Both the position numbers and the translations under genes were made by a program. From Polyangiaceae bacterium (GTDB taxonomy: Bacteria > Myxococcota_A > Polyangia > Polyangiales > Polyangiaceae), in assembly GCA_019637295.1 (NCBI GenBank), contig JAHBVX010000002.1, positions 744,001-808,000 on the forward strand: a stretch of DNA of 64,000 bases. Reading direction: 5' to 3'. A model generated the notes under the pieces. The model did no database searches, had not been told where the DNA came from, and worked only from the letters and a program-made list of their open reading frames with translations. This document shows positions 28,611 to 36,318 of the stretch, piece after piece; the stretch's first letter is position 1, and every line of letters starts with the position of its first letter.

Positions 28611-29791
28611 GCGACGAAGCTCCAGGCCGCGCGCAGGAGCGAGAGCGGGCGAGCGAGCCCGTGCGCGTACTCGTCGGTCGTGTAGTTCTGAGCCCAGTTG
28701 CAGTTCGCGCCGCACTGGTTCTTGGCTGGGCCGTGAAAGCCAGTGGGGCTGACGCGCTCGCAGGCGCTCGCGTACAGCGCGTCGACGTGGTCGAAGTCCA
28801 GCACGCTGATGTACTCTGGCTTCACGTTCACGCTGGCCTTGCAGGGCCACACCAGTCGCCCGTCGTGGTCCACGTGGGGCTTGAGAGTGTTCCTGCAGTC
28901 GAGGGGCTCGGAGCGCAGGAGCCGCTCGTTCATGCGCAGCGAGCCGCTGATGGCTTGTCCGGCGCGCTTGCGCGCGAGGATCTCGTCGACCAGCGCGCGA
29001 TACTCCGGGTCATCGTGCAGCGAGGGGTCGACGCTCGGACCCACGTTCTGCGGCACCGGACAGAAGCCGATCCCGAGGTCGCGGGCGAAATCGAGCACGT
29101 CGCGGGCGTGCCGCACCCGGCCCGGCAGGATCACGGTGTTGACCATCAGCTTGAAGCCGAGGGTCTGCGAGAGGTCATGGAGCATGAACAGGTTGGCGAT
29201 GACGTTGCCGGGCTCGGGAGTCACCCACAGCTTGCGCAGGTAGGCTTCGTCGAGCGAGTCCAAGCTGACGACGAGGATGTCGATGTCCGCGAGGAAGGTC
29301 CGCCACTCGGGCTTCTCGAGCAGCTGATGAAAGAGGCTGCCGTTGGTGTTCACGACGATGGGGTGGTAGTCGAGGGCCTTGGCGGCGCGGACCAGGCGGG
29401 GAAGATCCTTGCGCAGGGTGGGCTCGCCGCCGGCGAAGTACACGCTGGGCGTGCGGGTCCGCATGATCTCGAGCAGGCGGATGCCCTGCTCGGTGTCGAG
29501 CTTTCCCTTCCCGCTCAGCTCGGGGTACTTGGCGCCCTGGTGGTCGTCACAGTAGCTGCAGCGGAAGTTGCATGGCCGCAGCGTGGTCCAGATGAAGTAC
29601 AGCGGCAGCAGATCTTCGCGGCCGGCGCGGGTGCGGCGACGGTTCTCGAGGTAGTTCTGGCTGGCGGTGCTCCAGGCGCGGGCGCGACGCCGAAGCTCCC
29701 GCGATCGGGGCGCGCGGCCCGCCAAGCTGGGCGCGAGCCGGCGCGCGAGGGAGCTGCCTTGTCGTTTCAGATGTTGCAGACGGGGTTGCAT
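28607..29791 (-). CDS. Radical SAM protein with C-terminal Cys cluster
   Basis: A 394-residue radical SAM enzyme: CNFRCSYC with Cys74, Cys78 and Cys81 binds the SAM 4Fe-4S cluster. GGEPTLRKDLPRL is the SAM-binding GGE motif, and NTNGSLFHQL and VSLDSLDEAYL complete the barrel. Near the C-terminus PCKASVNV and NQCGANCNWAQ supply further Cys that could bind a SPASM/auxiliary-like cluster. Basic Arg-rich N-terminal 60 residues precede the core. The product is unknown; substrates for related enzymes include peptides and isoprenoids such as hopanoids. A GAGAGGAG ribosome site precedes the ATG. It is 13 bases downstream of the TetR gene and overlaps the membrane-protein gene. Confidence 0.85.
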   Translation of the reverse strand: MQPRLQHLKRQGSSLARRLAPSLAGRAPRSRELRRRARAWSTASQNYLENRRRTRAGREDLLPLYFIWTTLRPCNFRCSYCDDHQGAKYPELSGKGKLDTEQGIRLLEIMRTRTPSVYFAGGEPTLRKDLPRLVRAAKALDYHPIVVNTNGSLFHQLLEKPEWRTFLADIDILVVSLDSLDEAYLRKLWVTPEPGNVIANLFMLHDLSQTLGFKLMVNTVILPGRVRHARDVLDFARDLGIGFCPVPQNVGPSVDPSLHDDPEYRALVDEILARKRAGQAISGSLRMNERLLRSEPLDCRNTLKPHVDHDGRLVWPCKASVNVKPEYISVLDFDHVDALYASACERVSPTGFHGPAKNQCGANCNWAQNYTTDEYAHGLARPLSLLRAAWSFVA

Positions 29792-29804
29792 GGGGGGGCT
29801 CCTC

Positions 29805-30431
29805 TCAAGACGACGACAGGGCGGGGAAGGCGGCCCTCAGCGCGCCCACCGAGAGCGACGCCAGAAGCTCGACGGCGCGCTTGCGCGGCACGTTGCCGAA
29901 CAGGTGCTGCATCGCGACGCGCGTCCACATGCCCAAGAGAGCTTGGGCGAGCAGCATCGGGTCCGCGAGCGGCTGCCCCAGCCGCGCGCCCAGCTCCGCC
30001 AAGCGCTCGCCGAGCAGGCGACCGACCTGGGGATTGATCCCGTCCCGCAGGCTCTCGACGCTGCCGTCGACGCCGGCGCGCTGGGCGAACGCGAGCACCA
30101 GGCCGCGCTCGGCCCGCCAGTGGTCCAGGCAGATCTCCGCCAACTTGCCGGCGGTGGCGAGCGGGTCCGCCTGGGCGTCGGGTCGCCAGGCGCGAGCCAG
30201 CTTCGCCACCAACGCCTCGTTGTGGTGAAGGAGCAGCTCGTCCAAGAGCCGCTCCTTGTTCTCGAAGTGGACGTAGAAGGTGCCGTGCGCGACCCCCGCG
30301 GCCCGCGCGATGTCGCTGACCTGAGTGCCCGGGAAGCCCCGCTCGGCGAACAGCCCCCGCGCGCCCTCGAGCAGGGCCGCCCGGGTCCGCTCCTTCTGCT
30401 GGCCCCGGTGGGAGGGGGAACTGACTGACAT
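29805..30431 (-). CDS. TetR-family transcriptional regulator
   Basis: A 208-residue TetR regulator. The N-terminal HTH is clear: RAALLEGARGLFAERGFPGTQVSDIARAAGVAHGTFYVHFENKERLL (residues 16-62). The remaining helical domain is the ligand pocket. Directly upstream is a promoter with a perfect inverted repeat overlapping its -10 box, so autorepression is likely, and the downstream radical SAM and membrane-protein genes are probably in the same regulon. The -10 to ATG distance of 7 bases predicts a leaderless transcript. The ligand cannot be read from the sequence. Confidence 0.93.
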   Translation of the reverse strand: MSVSSPSHRGQQKERTRAALLEGARGLFAERGFPGTQVSDIARAAGVAHGTFYVHFENKERLLDELLLHHNEALVAKLARAWRPDAQADPLATAGKLAEICLDHWRAERGLVLAFAQRAGVDGSVESLRDGINPQVGRLLGERLAELGARLGQPLADPMLLAQALLGMWTRVAMQHLFGNVPRKRAVELLASLSVGALRAAFPALSSS

Positions 30432-30467
30432 GGAGTCACTGATAACGAGTCAGTGAAAGCGTGTCAA
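30432..30467 (-). promoter_or_regulatory. tetR promoter with overlapping inverted-repeat operator
   Basis: On the minus strand a consensus -35 TTGACA (30467-30462) is followed after 17 bases by TATCAG (30444-30439), 7 bases before the ATG at 30431. The operator TCACTGA-7-TCAGTGA (30436-30456 on the + strand) is a perfect 7-bp inverted repeat covering the -10 box and the spacer's end. The arrangement fits TetR-type autorepression by blocking RNA polymerase. Confidence 0.75.
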
Positions 30468-30501
30468 TGGGCACCCCCGGGGCCGCATGACCGTCGTCAA
30501 C

Positions 30502-31662
30502 TCAGCCCGCGGCGATGCGGACCGAGTAGATGGGCGGGAGGTTGTGGCCCACGGCCTGCCAGCTGTCCCCGCGATCCTCGCTCACGTAGAGGTTGCCCGT
30601 GGTGCTGCCGAAGGCGAGGGTGTCGCCGCGGTTTCCGAGCGCGTGCCGGTAGACCACGTCGTAGGCGTGGGTTTGGGGCAGACCCTTCGTCAGCCGCTGC
30701 CAGCTCTGGCCGCCGTCGGTCGTGCGCGCGACGAACAGACCCCCATCGATCGCCATGCGCTGGTTGTCCGAGCGGCCCGGAACCAACCACGCGACCCGGC
30801 CGTCCGCGTCGTCCACCGCCACCGGGAAGCCGAAGTGAACGCCCAGCTCAGGCTCACTGACCTTGGTCCAGGTCGCGGCGCCGTCGGCGCTGTAGAAGAC
30901 GCCAGAGTGGTTCTGTTGCCAGACGTGGTCGGGCTGCGCCGGACACTGCTCCACGTAGTGCGGATCGTGTCCCCACTCGGCGGCGGGATCCGGCAAGTAG
31001 TCGTTGAGCATGCCCTTGTTGCGCCCGCGCCAGCTCTTGCCGCCGTCCACCGTCTCCAGCACGCCCGCGGTGGAGATGGCCACCAGCACTCGCTCGGGAT
31101 TGCGCGGATCGGGCACGATGGAGTGGATCCCCGGCGCGAACTCGCCCTCGGATGCGGGGGTGCCGTACCAGTGGGTGACCCCGGTGCCGTCGCCAGAGAA
31201 GAGATCGCCGCCGCGGGACTCGTGGTTCCACAGCGGGCGGTTGAGCTCGAAGGTCTCGCCGCCGTCGTCGCTCACGAACAAGCCTCCCGGGATGGTTCCC
31301 ACGTAGATCCGTCCCTGGGGTCCGAACGCGATGTGCCATAGCTTGAGCAGGGTCGCGGCGCGCAGCGTGGTGGGCGCTTCGGAGCCGTCTTCGCTGGGCA
31401 TCTCGTGCCCGATGTAGCGCGCGCCCTCGGGGTACTTGATCTGCGGCGCGTCCTGCCAGGTCTCGCCGCCGTCGCGGGAGCGCGACAACTTCGCGCCCCA
31501 GTGGCCATGGCCGAGCAGCGCCCAGAGGGTTCCCGTGTGCGGATCGGCGGCGACGAAGTTGGAGCCCGCGCCCGCGTGGCCGCTCAGCCGCGGGGTCCAG
31601 CGCCCGGCCTTCTTGACGACGAACGTGCCCTTGCGAGTTCCAACCAAGATGCGTTCCGACAT
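30502..31662 (-). CDS. BNR/sialidase-type beta-propeller protein
   Basis: A 386-residue cytoplasmic-looking propeller (no signal peptide). BNR/Asp-box-like repeats recur: SRDGGETW, SDDGGETF, VDGGKSW, SADGAATW, TTDGGQSW and SEDRGDSW, one per blade, with WxxGTxxGGLF-type strands between. These occur in sialidases, sortilin-like and photosystem-assembly proteins; no sialidase Arg triad can be confirmed, so I do not call it an enzyme. The gene starts 3 bases after the MoaD-like gene, forming a two-gene operon. That pairing with a ubiquitin-like carrier is the main clue to function and suggests a role in a sulfur-transfer or conjugation step; this is inference. Confidence 0.75.
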   Translation of the reverse strand: MSERILVGTRKGTFVVKKAGRWTPRLSGHAGAGSNFVAADPHTGTLWALLGHGHWGAKLSRSRDGGETWQDAPQIKYPEGARYIGHEMPSEDGSEAPTTLRAATLLKLWHIAFGPQGRIYVGTIPGGLFVSDDGGETFELNRPLWNHESRGGDLFSGDGTGVTHWYGTPASEGEFAPGIHSIVPDPRNPERVLVAISTAGVLETVDGGKSWRGRNKGMLNDYLPDPAAEWGHDPHYVEQCPAQPDHVWQQNHSGVFYSADGAATWTKVSEPELGVHFGFPVAVDDADGRVAWLVPGRSDNQRMAIDGGLFVARTTDGGQSWQRLTKGLPQTHAYDVVYRHALGNRGDTLAFGSTTGNLYVSEDRGDSWQAVGHNLPPIYSVRIAAG

Positions 31663-31665
31663 GAC

Positions 31666-31944
31666 CTAACCTCCGCTGAGCGCCTGCATGATGAGGACCC
31701 GCGAGTGCGGCCCTACGCCATCGGACAATCGCGCGCGGTCGACGATGCGCTCGTCATCGACGAAGACGTTGACGTGCATGCGCAGGCGACCGCGCTCGTC
31801 GCACACGTAGAAGGCGATGCCCGGCGCCACGCGCTCCATCTCGCGCACGACCTCGGCGACGGTGGACGCCTCGACGTGTAGCTCTCGGCCCTCGAGCTCG
31901 GGGAAGAAGCTGTAGAGGTGCCGCGTCAGCTCCACCTTCGCCAT
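31666..31944 (-). CDS. MoaD/ThiS-like sulfur carrier with C-terminal Gly-Gly
   Basis: A 92-residue beta-grasp protein: VELTRHLYSFFPELEGRELHVEAST, then VAEVVREMERVAPGIAFYV, RLRMHVNVFVDDERI, and a C-terminal VLIMQALSGG. The terminal Gly-Gly is the feature that MoaD, ThiS and ubiquitin-like modifiers need for adenylation and thiocarboxylation. No moaE, moeB, thiF or cofactor biosynthesis genes are adjacent, so the carrier probably serves a dedicated pathway rather than molybdopterin. The BNR propeller gene follows after 3 bases. The ATG at 31944 gives the canonical length. Confidence 0.85.
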   Translation of the reverse strand: MAKVELTRHLYSFFPELEGRELHVEASTVAEVVREMERVAPGIAFYVCDERGRLRMHVNVFVDDERIVDRARLSDGVGPHSRVLIMQALSGG

Positions 31945-32091
31945 GACCGACCCACTTCTACACCGCGAGGCCGGGGCTTGGCCATGGGCTTTACGCCCCC
32001 GGATCTCTGCACGCCGCTCACACCCTGCGACGATCTGGGCGCTGCTGGCGGGACCGCGCCCTTCGTAGCAGGCTCGCCGTGCATGAACGCC

Positions 32092-32221
32092 GTCACGCTG
32101 GGCGGCTTCGACGTGATCGTATCCGACATCGGGATGCCCGGCGCGAGCGGCATCGACCTGCTCCGGGTCGTGCGCGCGTACGACCTGGACGTGCCGGTGA
32201 TCCTGATGACAGGCAGCCCGG
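32092..32221 (+). pseudogene. Remnant of a response-regulator receiver domain
   Basis: In one frame the sequence reads FDVIVSDIGMPGASGIDLLRVVRA...DVPVILMTGSP, that is, beta3 with its phosphorylatable Asp through beta4 of a CheY-like receiver. The first third and last third are missing and there is no family-like start. It directly precedes the sensor kinase gene, so it may be what is left of a partner regulator. The 147 bases from the MoaD start to here contain nothing else recognisable. Confidence 0.55.
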
Positions 32222-32266
32222 ATGACAGTGGTGACTCCCATGCGACCGGACTATGCTTCGAACTCG

Positions 32267-33280
32267 ATGGCCGAGCCGATCACCGTCTTGTGGCTGATCG
32301 AGGCTCGTGAGGTCCCCGCGCTGCGTGGCGAGCGGTTCCGACACGTGCGCGCCCAGCGCACGACGTCGGCCTCGAGCATCGCCGCCGCGCTGCACGACGG
32401 CGCCGTGCTCGCGATTGTGCCGACCGAGGCCGAGGGCGAGCGCGCCCTGGCCCAGGGGGCTGACGAGGTGCTGGTCGTCGCGGACATCGACGTGCAGCAG
32501 CTGGTGGAGCGCGTGGTGGCGCGCACGACCGCTCGCGCCCGGGCGCGGCTGAATCGTGACCTGTACCTGGTGGACCTCGTGCGCACCGACGACACCACCG
32601 CGCTCGAGCTGCTGGCGGCGGCGTTGGGGCAGGAGCTGACGGAGCCGCTGTCGCGGGCGGCCGAGGAGACCGCGGAGCTCACCAACCACCCCGACGCAGC
32701 GGGCGCCCTGATGCGTCAGACCAATAGCATCCTGGACGCGGTGACGAGCGCGTCGCAGGTCGTGGCGCAGATGCGCGAGCTGCTGGTCACGGAGCCGACG
32801 GACGAGGTCGTGGATCTCGCCGCGGTCGCTCGCGACGTGGTGAAGGCGCTGGCTCCGGGGTTTCCTCGGTCGCTCGGGGTCGAGCTGGCCATCACGACCG
32901 AGCGCTGTGTCGTCGGGTTGCCGCGCTGGCAGGTCGCCATGCTGGTGGCGCGCCTGATCGGCAACGCGCTCGAGTCCGCCGCGCTGCGCGGGGGCGAGGA
33001 CCGGCAGATCTCGATAGGCGTCAGCGTCATCGAGCGCGCCGTCGTGTTCGAGGTCACGGACGATGGCGTGGGCATGGCGGAGGACGAGCGCGCCCACGCC
33101 GCCGATCCGTTCTTCACGACCTCCGGAGGCCGCGTTGGCCTGGGGCTGACGCTCGTCTCCGCCCGCGTGCGTCGCGCTGGGGGCAGCGTGCTCATCGAGT
33201 CGGATCCCGGGGAAGGCACCACGGTCCGAGTGTTCCTGCCCCTGACCGAGTCCGCGCCGGCGTCGGTCGTGCTGAACTGA
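32267..33280 (+). CDS. Histidine-kinase-like protein with degenerate receiver-like N-terminus
   Basis: A 337-residue soluble protein. The N-terminal ~90 residues (ITVLWLIEAREVPALRG...GADEVLVVADIDVQQLVERV) have receiver-like alternation without a clear phospho-Asp. The middle part is helical, but no HE-P or other H-box histidine is apparent where the DHp domain should be (NSILDAVTSASQVVAQMRELL). The C-terminal HATPase is good: GNALESA (N-box, near residue 230), VTDDGVGMAEDE (G1) and GRVGLGLTLVSARVRRAGG (G2), ending VRVFLPL. It may therefore bind ATP without autophosphorylating, or act with another kinase. ATG at 32267 precedes the first strand; an ATG at 32222 is in frame. Confidence 0.65.
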   Translation: MAEPITVLWLIEAREVPALRGERFRHVRAQRTTSASSIAAALHDGAVLAIVPTEAEGERALAQGADEVLVVADIDVQQLVERVVARTTARARARLNRDLYLVDLVRTDDTTALELLAAALGQELTEPLSRAAEETAELTNHPDAAGALMRQTNSILDAVTSASQVVAQMRELLVTEPTDEVVDLAAVARDVVKALAPGFPRSLGVELAITTERCVVGLPRWQVAMLVARLIGNALESAALRGGEDRQISIGVSVIERAVVFEVTDDGVGMAEDERAHAADPFFTTSGGRVGLGLTLVSARVRRAGGSVLIESDPGEGTTVRVFLPLTESAPASVVLN

Positions 33281-33282
33281 GC

Positions 33283-33601
33283 ACCGTTTCCACTGGAAAC
33301 GGCTCGGAAGCCCGGCGACGCGCATCAACGCGTCGATGGCGCGCACGACCTCCGTCTTGGGCGGTCGGCCGCCGGTTCCGCGGCGCACGGCACCAGCGGC
33401 CGCCTGTAGCGACTGCACGTCGAGGCGCTCGGACTCCGCGCGGGCGGCCGCAGCTGGGGCTGCCGCAGGGAGAGCTCGTAGATGGCGACCGCCCGCCACA
33501 GGTTCGCGCGGCTCATGCCGAGATCGGCGCGGGCGGCCAGCGGTCCGAAGGACACGTGCTTGGGGCCATCGCGACGCAGCAGCTCGAGATCTCCAGAACA
33601 A
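33283..33601 (-). pseudogene. Frameshifted HTH-protein remnant
   Basis: Minus-strand reading shows two matching halves in different frames: VSFGPLAARADLGMSRANLWRAVAIYEL (33480-33555), a plausible helix-turn-helix, and TGGRPPKTEVVRAIDALMRVAG (about 33300-33370), whose GRPP-basic pattern resembles the tail of DNA-binding proteins common in myxobacteria. The reading frame changes between them, so the gene is broken. Family not named with confidence. Confidence 0.4.
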
Positions 33602-33660
33602 CAGACCCCGGCTCGCCTGGCAAGATGGTAGTCTGAGGCGCCCGCCGGGGTTCAGCGACC

Positions 33661-33834
33661 ATGAGCGACGCCAAGCGCTCCGCCGTCGTTCACTACCACG
33701 ACGAGTTCACCTGGCTCGAGCACTGCCACGCCGGCGGCGTCGAGGGCACCTTGCGGCGCTGCGGAGTTTCGCCAACCGTGACTGCTCAGCTCGATGGTGC
33801 GTCCAGCGGTCGCCTGCTGATTTCGTGGGATTGA
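33661..33834 (+). CDS. Possible small hypothetical protein
   Basis: An ATG-initiated frame of 57 residues rich in His, Cys and Arg (YHDEFTWLEHCHAGGVEGTLRRCGVS). No domain is recognised and there is no clear ribosome site. It lies between two decayed or unrelated units and may be a remnant rather than a gene. Confidence 0.25.
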   Translation: MSDAKRSAVVHYHDEFTWLEHCHAGGVEGTLRRCGVSPTVTAQLDGASSGRLLISWD

Positions 33835-33868
33835 CCGCCCGCGCGCCTCGCGGCTCTCGCAGCGGGTG

Positions 33869-35320
33869 CTAGCGGGGCGCCCTCGTGCCTGGTCGCAGCG
33901 CTGCGCGCCGGCACCAGAGGGCGAGCGCCGCGCACAGCGCGAGCGCGCCGGCCGGCGCACCTCGACCGCTCGCCCGACACCCGCAGCCCGAGCTCGAGCT
34001 CGAGCCATAGCCCGGCCCGACGCCCGCGTCGGCTCCTGCGTCGAAGCCAATGGCGCCGCCCGTGCCCGGCGCCCCGGAGCCGCCGGCGTTCGCGCCGCTT
34101 CCGGGCGCGGCGCCCGCGCCCCCAGCACCTCCGGCCGCGGATCCCGCGCTGCCGGCCTGGCCGTCGCCGCCCGCGTCGGCGGTCGCGCACCCCACGCAAC
34201 ACACACCGGCCACACACTCCCCGTCGTCGCACTGCCCGGAGGTGCTGCAAGCGCAGCCCACCCCGCAGGCCGCGCGCACGAAGATGTACGACGTGTTCAC
34301 GCTGTTCGAGTTCTGGAGTTGCTGAGCGATGAGCGTGTCACCGTCCATGTCGAGGGCCGTGCCCAGCTGACCCTGCACCGGCGCGGTCAGCGACTGCTCG
34401 TGCAGCCAGACGTTGGCCTTGCGCGCGTAGGTCTCTACCCCTTTGCTGTAGTAGCTGCCCACCGCGAGCGAGTCCCCGCTGAGCGCCAGCGAGGCCACCG
34501 CAGTCACGCCGGGCCCATCGAGCTCGGCTTCGACGTTCCAGGTCGGCCCGCTGCGCGTGAACGTCACGATCCAAGCGTCGCCCTTCGTGCCGACGGCGAT
34601 CCGGTCTCCAGATAGCTCGACCGGACCTCCGAAGCCGGGGATGCTCTTGCTGCTCGGCGGAGTGAGCGTCGCCTCCAGCGCCCAGCTCGTGCCCTCGCGC
34701 TTGAACACGTGGGCCGTCACGGAAGCAGCGCCCACGACGATGCGATCGCCCTCCACGTCGAGGTACGTCCCCCAGCGCTGGGAGGCCTGGGGTGTGGGAC
34801 TCTGAAGGACGGCTTGCTGCGCCCAGGCGTTCGCCTCACGCACGAAGACGTAGACCGCACCGGCTTGAGCGAACGTGCCCGCGGTAACGTTGGGCGCCCC
34901 CACGACCAGCGTGTCGCCCGAGAGGCCGACGGCCTCGCCGAACCGCGCACCCGCGATCACCGGACTCGGCGTCAGGGTGTCCTCCAGCTGCCAAGCCGCG
35001 CCGTCCCACAGCAAGGTGGCGACGGCGCCCGCCGTCGTCGACTCCTGAGCTGCCCCGAGCGCCGCGCGCGAACCGCTCAGAGCGCAGGCCTCGCCGATCC
35101 CCTTCAGCGATGGCGGCTGCAGGCCCTTCATCGTCCAGCTCGTTCCCGTGCGGTGCAGCGAGCTCCACAGCCAGAGCGCCGTATCGCCGTCGATGGCGAC
35201 GTCGGGCTGGACACTCGCACCAGCGGTGGCGAGGGGCTGGGACTGCAGGCTCCAGGTCCCGGCCTTGGCGGGGGTCGAGACGAGCAGCAGCACCGCCGCG
35301 GTCAGAGCGATGGTTCGCAT
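33869..35320 (-). CDS. Secreted FG-GAP-like beta-propeller with MYXO-CTERM-type tail
   Basis: A 483-residue exported protein. Signal peptide ALTAAVLLLVSTPAKA (cleavage near residue 20). The body has repeated LSGDxLxVG / DGDTLI strands with VYVFVREANAW and AHVFKREGTSW, typical of FG-GAP/integrin-like repeats. A Cys-rich segment (ACGVGCACSTSGQCDDGECVAGVCCVGC) and an Ala/Gly linker lead to a MYXO-CTERM-like end: SSSGCGCRAS, a hydrophobic GALALCAALALW and a CRR...RTR basic tail. That tail is a sorting signal for surface anchoring in myxobacteria (established for the family). Start ATG 35320 chosen at the signal peptide. It is 125 bases downstream of the flavoprotein gene on the same strand. Confidence 0.8.
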   Translation of the reverse strand: MRTIALTAAVLLLVSTPAKAGTWSLQSQPLATAGASVQPDVAIDGDTALWLWSSLHRTGTSWTMKGLQPPSLKGIGEACALSGSRAALGAAQESTTAGAVATLLWDGAAWQLEDTLTPSPVIAGARFGEAVGLSGDTLVVGAPNVTAGTFAQAGAVYVFVREANAWAQQAVLQSPTPQASQRWGTYLDVEGDRIVVGAASVTAHVFKREGTSWALEATLTPPSSKSIPGFGGPVELSGDRIAVGTKGDAWIVTFTRSGPTWNVEAELDGPGVTAVASLALSGDSLAVGSYYSKGVETYARKANVWLHEQSLTAPVQGQLGTALDMDGDTLIAQQLQNSNSVNTSYIFVRAACGVGCACSTSGQCDDGECVAGVCCVGCATADAGGDGQAGSAGSAAGGAGGAGAAPGSGANAGGSGAPGTGGAIGFDAGADAGVGPGYGSSSSSGCGCRASGRGAPAGALALCAALALWCRRAALRPGTRAPR

Positions 35321-35445
35321 GCCTTCCAAGATACGCGGTTCGTCGCTCGCTATCGAGCCCTGCTTGCGAAGGACCGAACCCCCCTTGGGTCGCGGGCGAC
35401 GATCCACTGCGCTCTCGGTCGTCCAGGGACCGAGCCTCGGCTGAG

Positions 35446-36318
35446 TCATGCGCTGTGTTCCTGCGCGTCGTGGGCTAGCGCAGCGGCGAGCAGATCCGCG
35501 ACCGCGCTCAGCGGTGGAGCGGCCCCGGGCGACGGCTTGCGCGCCTCGGGCGAGAGCGCCACTTCGTAGCCGGTTCCCCAGCGCGTGACGAAGAAGCCGT
35601 CGCGCCGCAGCTGGTCGAGGTTTCGTTGAACGGAGGGGGCGGTCAGCATGGCTTCGTTCATGGCCACGACCAGGAGCACCGGGACCCGCGCCGCCACCGC
35701 GATGGCAGAAACCAAAGAAGAACAATCGCCGGCGGCGATGCGGGCGAGCGTCGTGGCCGTGGCGGGATAGACGACCACCGCCTCCGCCCAGCTCGCGAGG
35801 GCCAGATGAGGAACCGGCTCCGTGGCGTGCTGGGGCCAGAGCGACGTGGCCACGGCATGGTGCGTGAGCGCCGACAGCGCCAAAGGCTGGAAGAAGCGCA
35901 GCGCGCTGTCCGTCGCGGCGCAGCGCACGACGGCACCACGCCGCTGCAGGAGCTCCGTGAGCGCAGGGGCGTGCGCGGCCACGAAGCCGCCGCACAGGGC
36001 GAGCAGGAGGCGGCGCCCGTGCAAGGCACCTTTGGGCGCCGTGCCCGCGGGCCCTGTCGTCACGACGCCGGCGGCGCGCAAGGCCGTCAGGGCGTCCTGA
36101 ACCGCCGATGACTCCTCGGCGCGCTGACCGGAGAGCGCGCTGAGGTGCGCCATCAGCTCGTCGTGGGTGCGGGGCTCACGTAGGTGGTCGACCAACTCGC
36201 GCACGAGAGCAGCGCTGTCGCCGTCCGCGCGCCACACGCTTCCGTCTTCACTCACCAGCCCGACCGAATCGCCCCGTTCGTACAGTCGAACCAGCGGCGC
36301 GCGGTAGAGCCGTGTCAT
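35446..36318 (-). CDS. PqqD-like domain fused to an HFCD flavoprotein decarboxylase
   Basis: A 290-residue two-domain protein. Residues about 8-88 (GLVSEDGSVWRADGDSAALVRELVDHL...AVQDALTALRAAGVV) follow the PqqD-like winged-helix (RiPP recognition element) pattern. Residues 100-270 match the HFCD family of CoaC/EpiD: LLLALCGGFVAAHAPALTELL, the catalytic-type histidine His171 in PVPHLALASWAE, PATATT at 185-190 (canonical PATANT/PASANT) and MNEAML at 220-225 (canonical MNxxMW), then VQRNLDQLRRDG. Such FMN enzymes oxidatively decarboxylate cysteine at a C-terminus. The Asn-to-Thr change at 189 may alter activity. The ATG overlaps the upstream TGA (TGATG), coupling it to the peptide ending in Cys-Cys. 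Confidence 0.7.
   Translation of the reverse strand: MTRLYRAPLVRLYERGDSVGLVSEDGSVWRADGDSAALVRELVDHLREPRTHDELMAHLSALSGQRAEESSAVQDALTALRAAGVVTTGPAGTAPKGALHGRRLLLALCGGFVAAHAPALTELLQRRGAVVRCAATDSALRFFQPLALSALTHHAVATSLWPQHATEPVPHLALASWAEAVVVYPATATTLARIAAGDCSSLVSAIAVAARVPVLLVVAMNEAMLTAPSVQRNLDQLRRDGFFVTRWGTGYEVALSPEARKPSPGAAPPLSAVADLLAAALAHDAQEHSA

Noticed and set aside
30502-31662. Considered calling the BNR protein a sialidase
   Set aside because: Asp-box-like repeats are present but the catalytic Arg triad and Tyr cannot be confirmed, and there is no signal peptide.
35446-36318. Considered calling the flavoprotein CoaBC (coenzyme A synthesis)
   Set aside because: No CoaB ligase domain, an extra PqqD-like N-terminus, PATATT in place of PATANT, and coupling to a small Cys-ending peptide.
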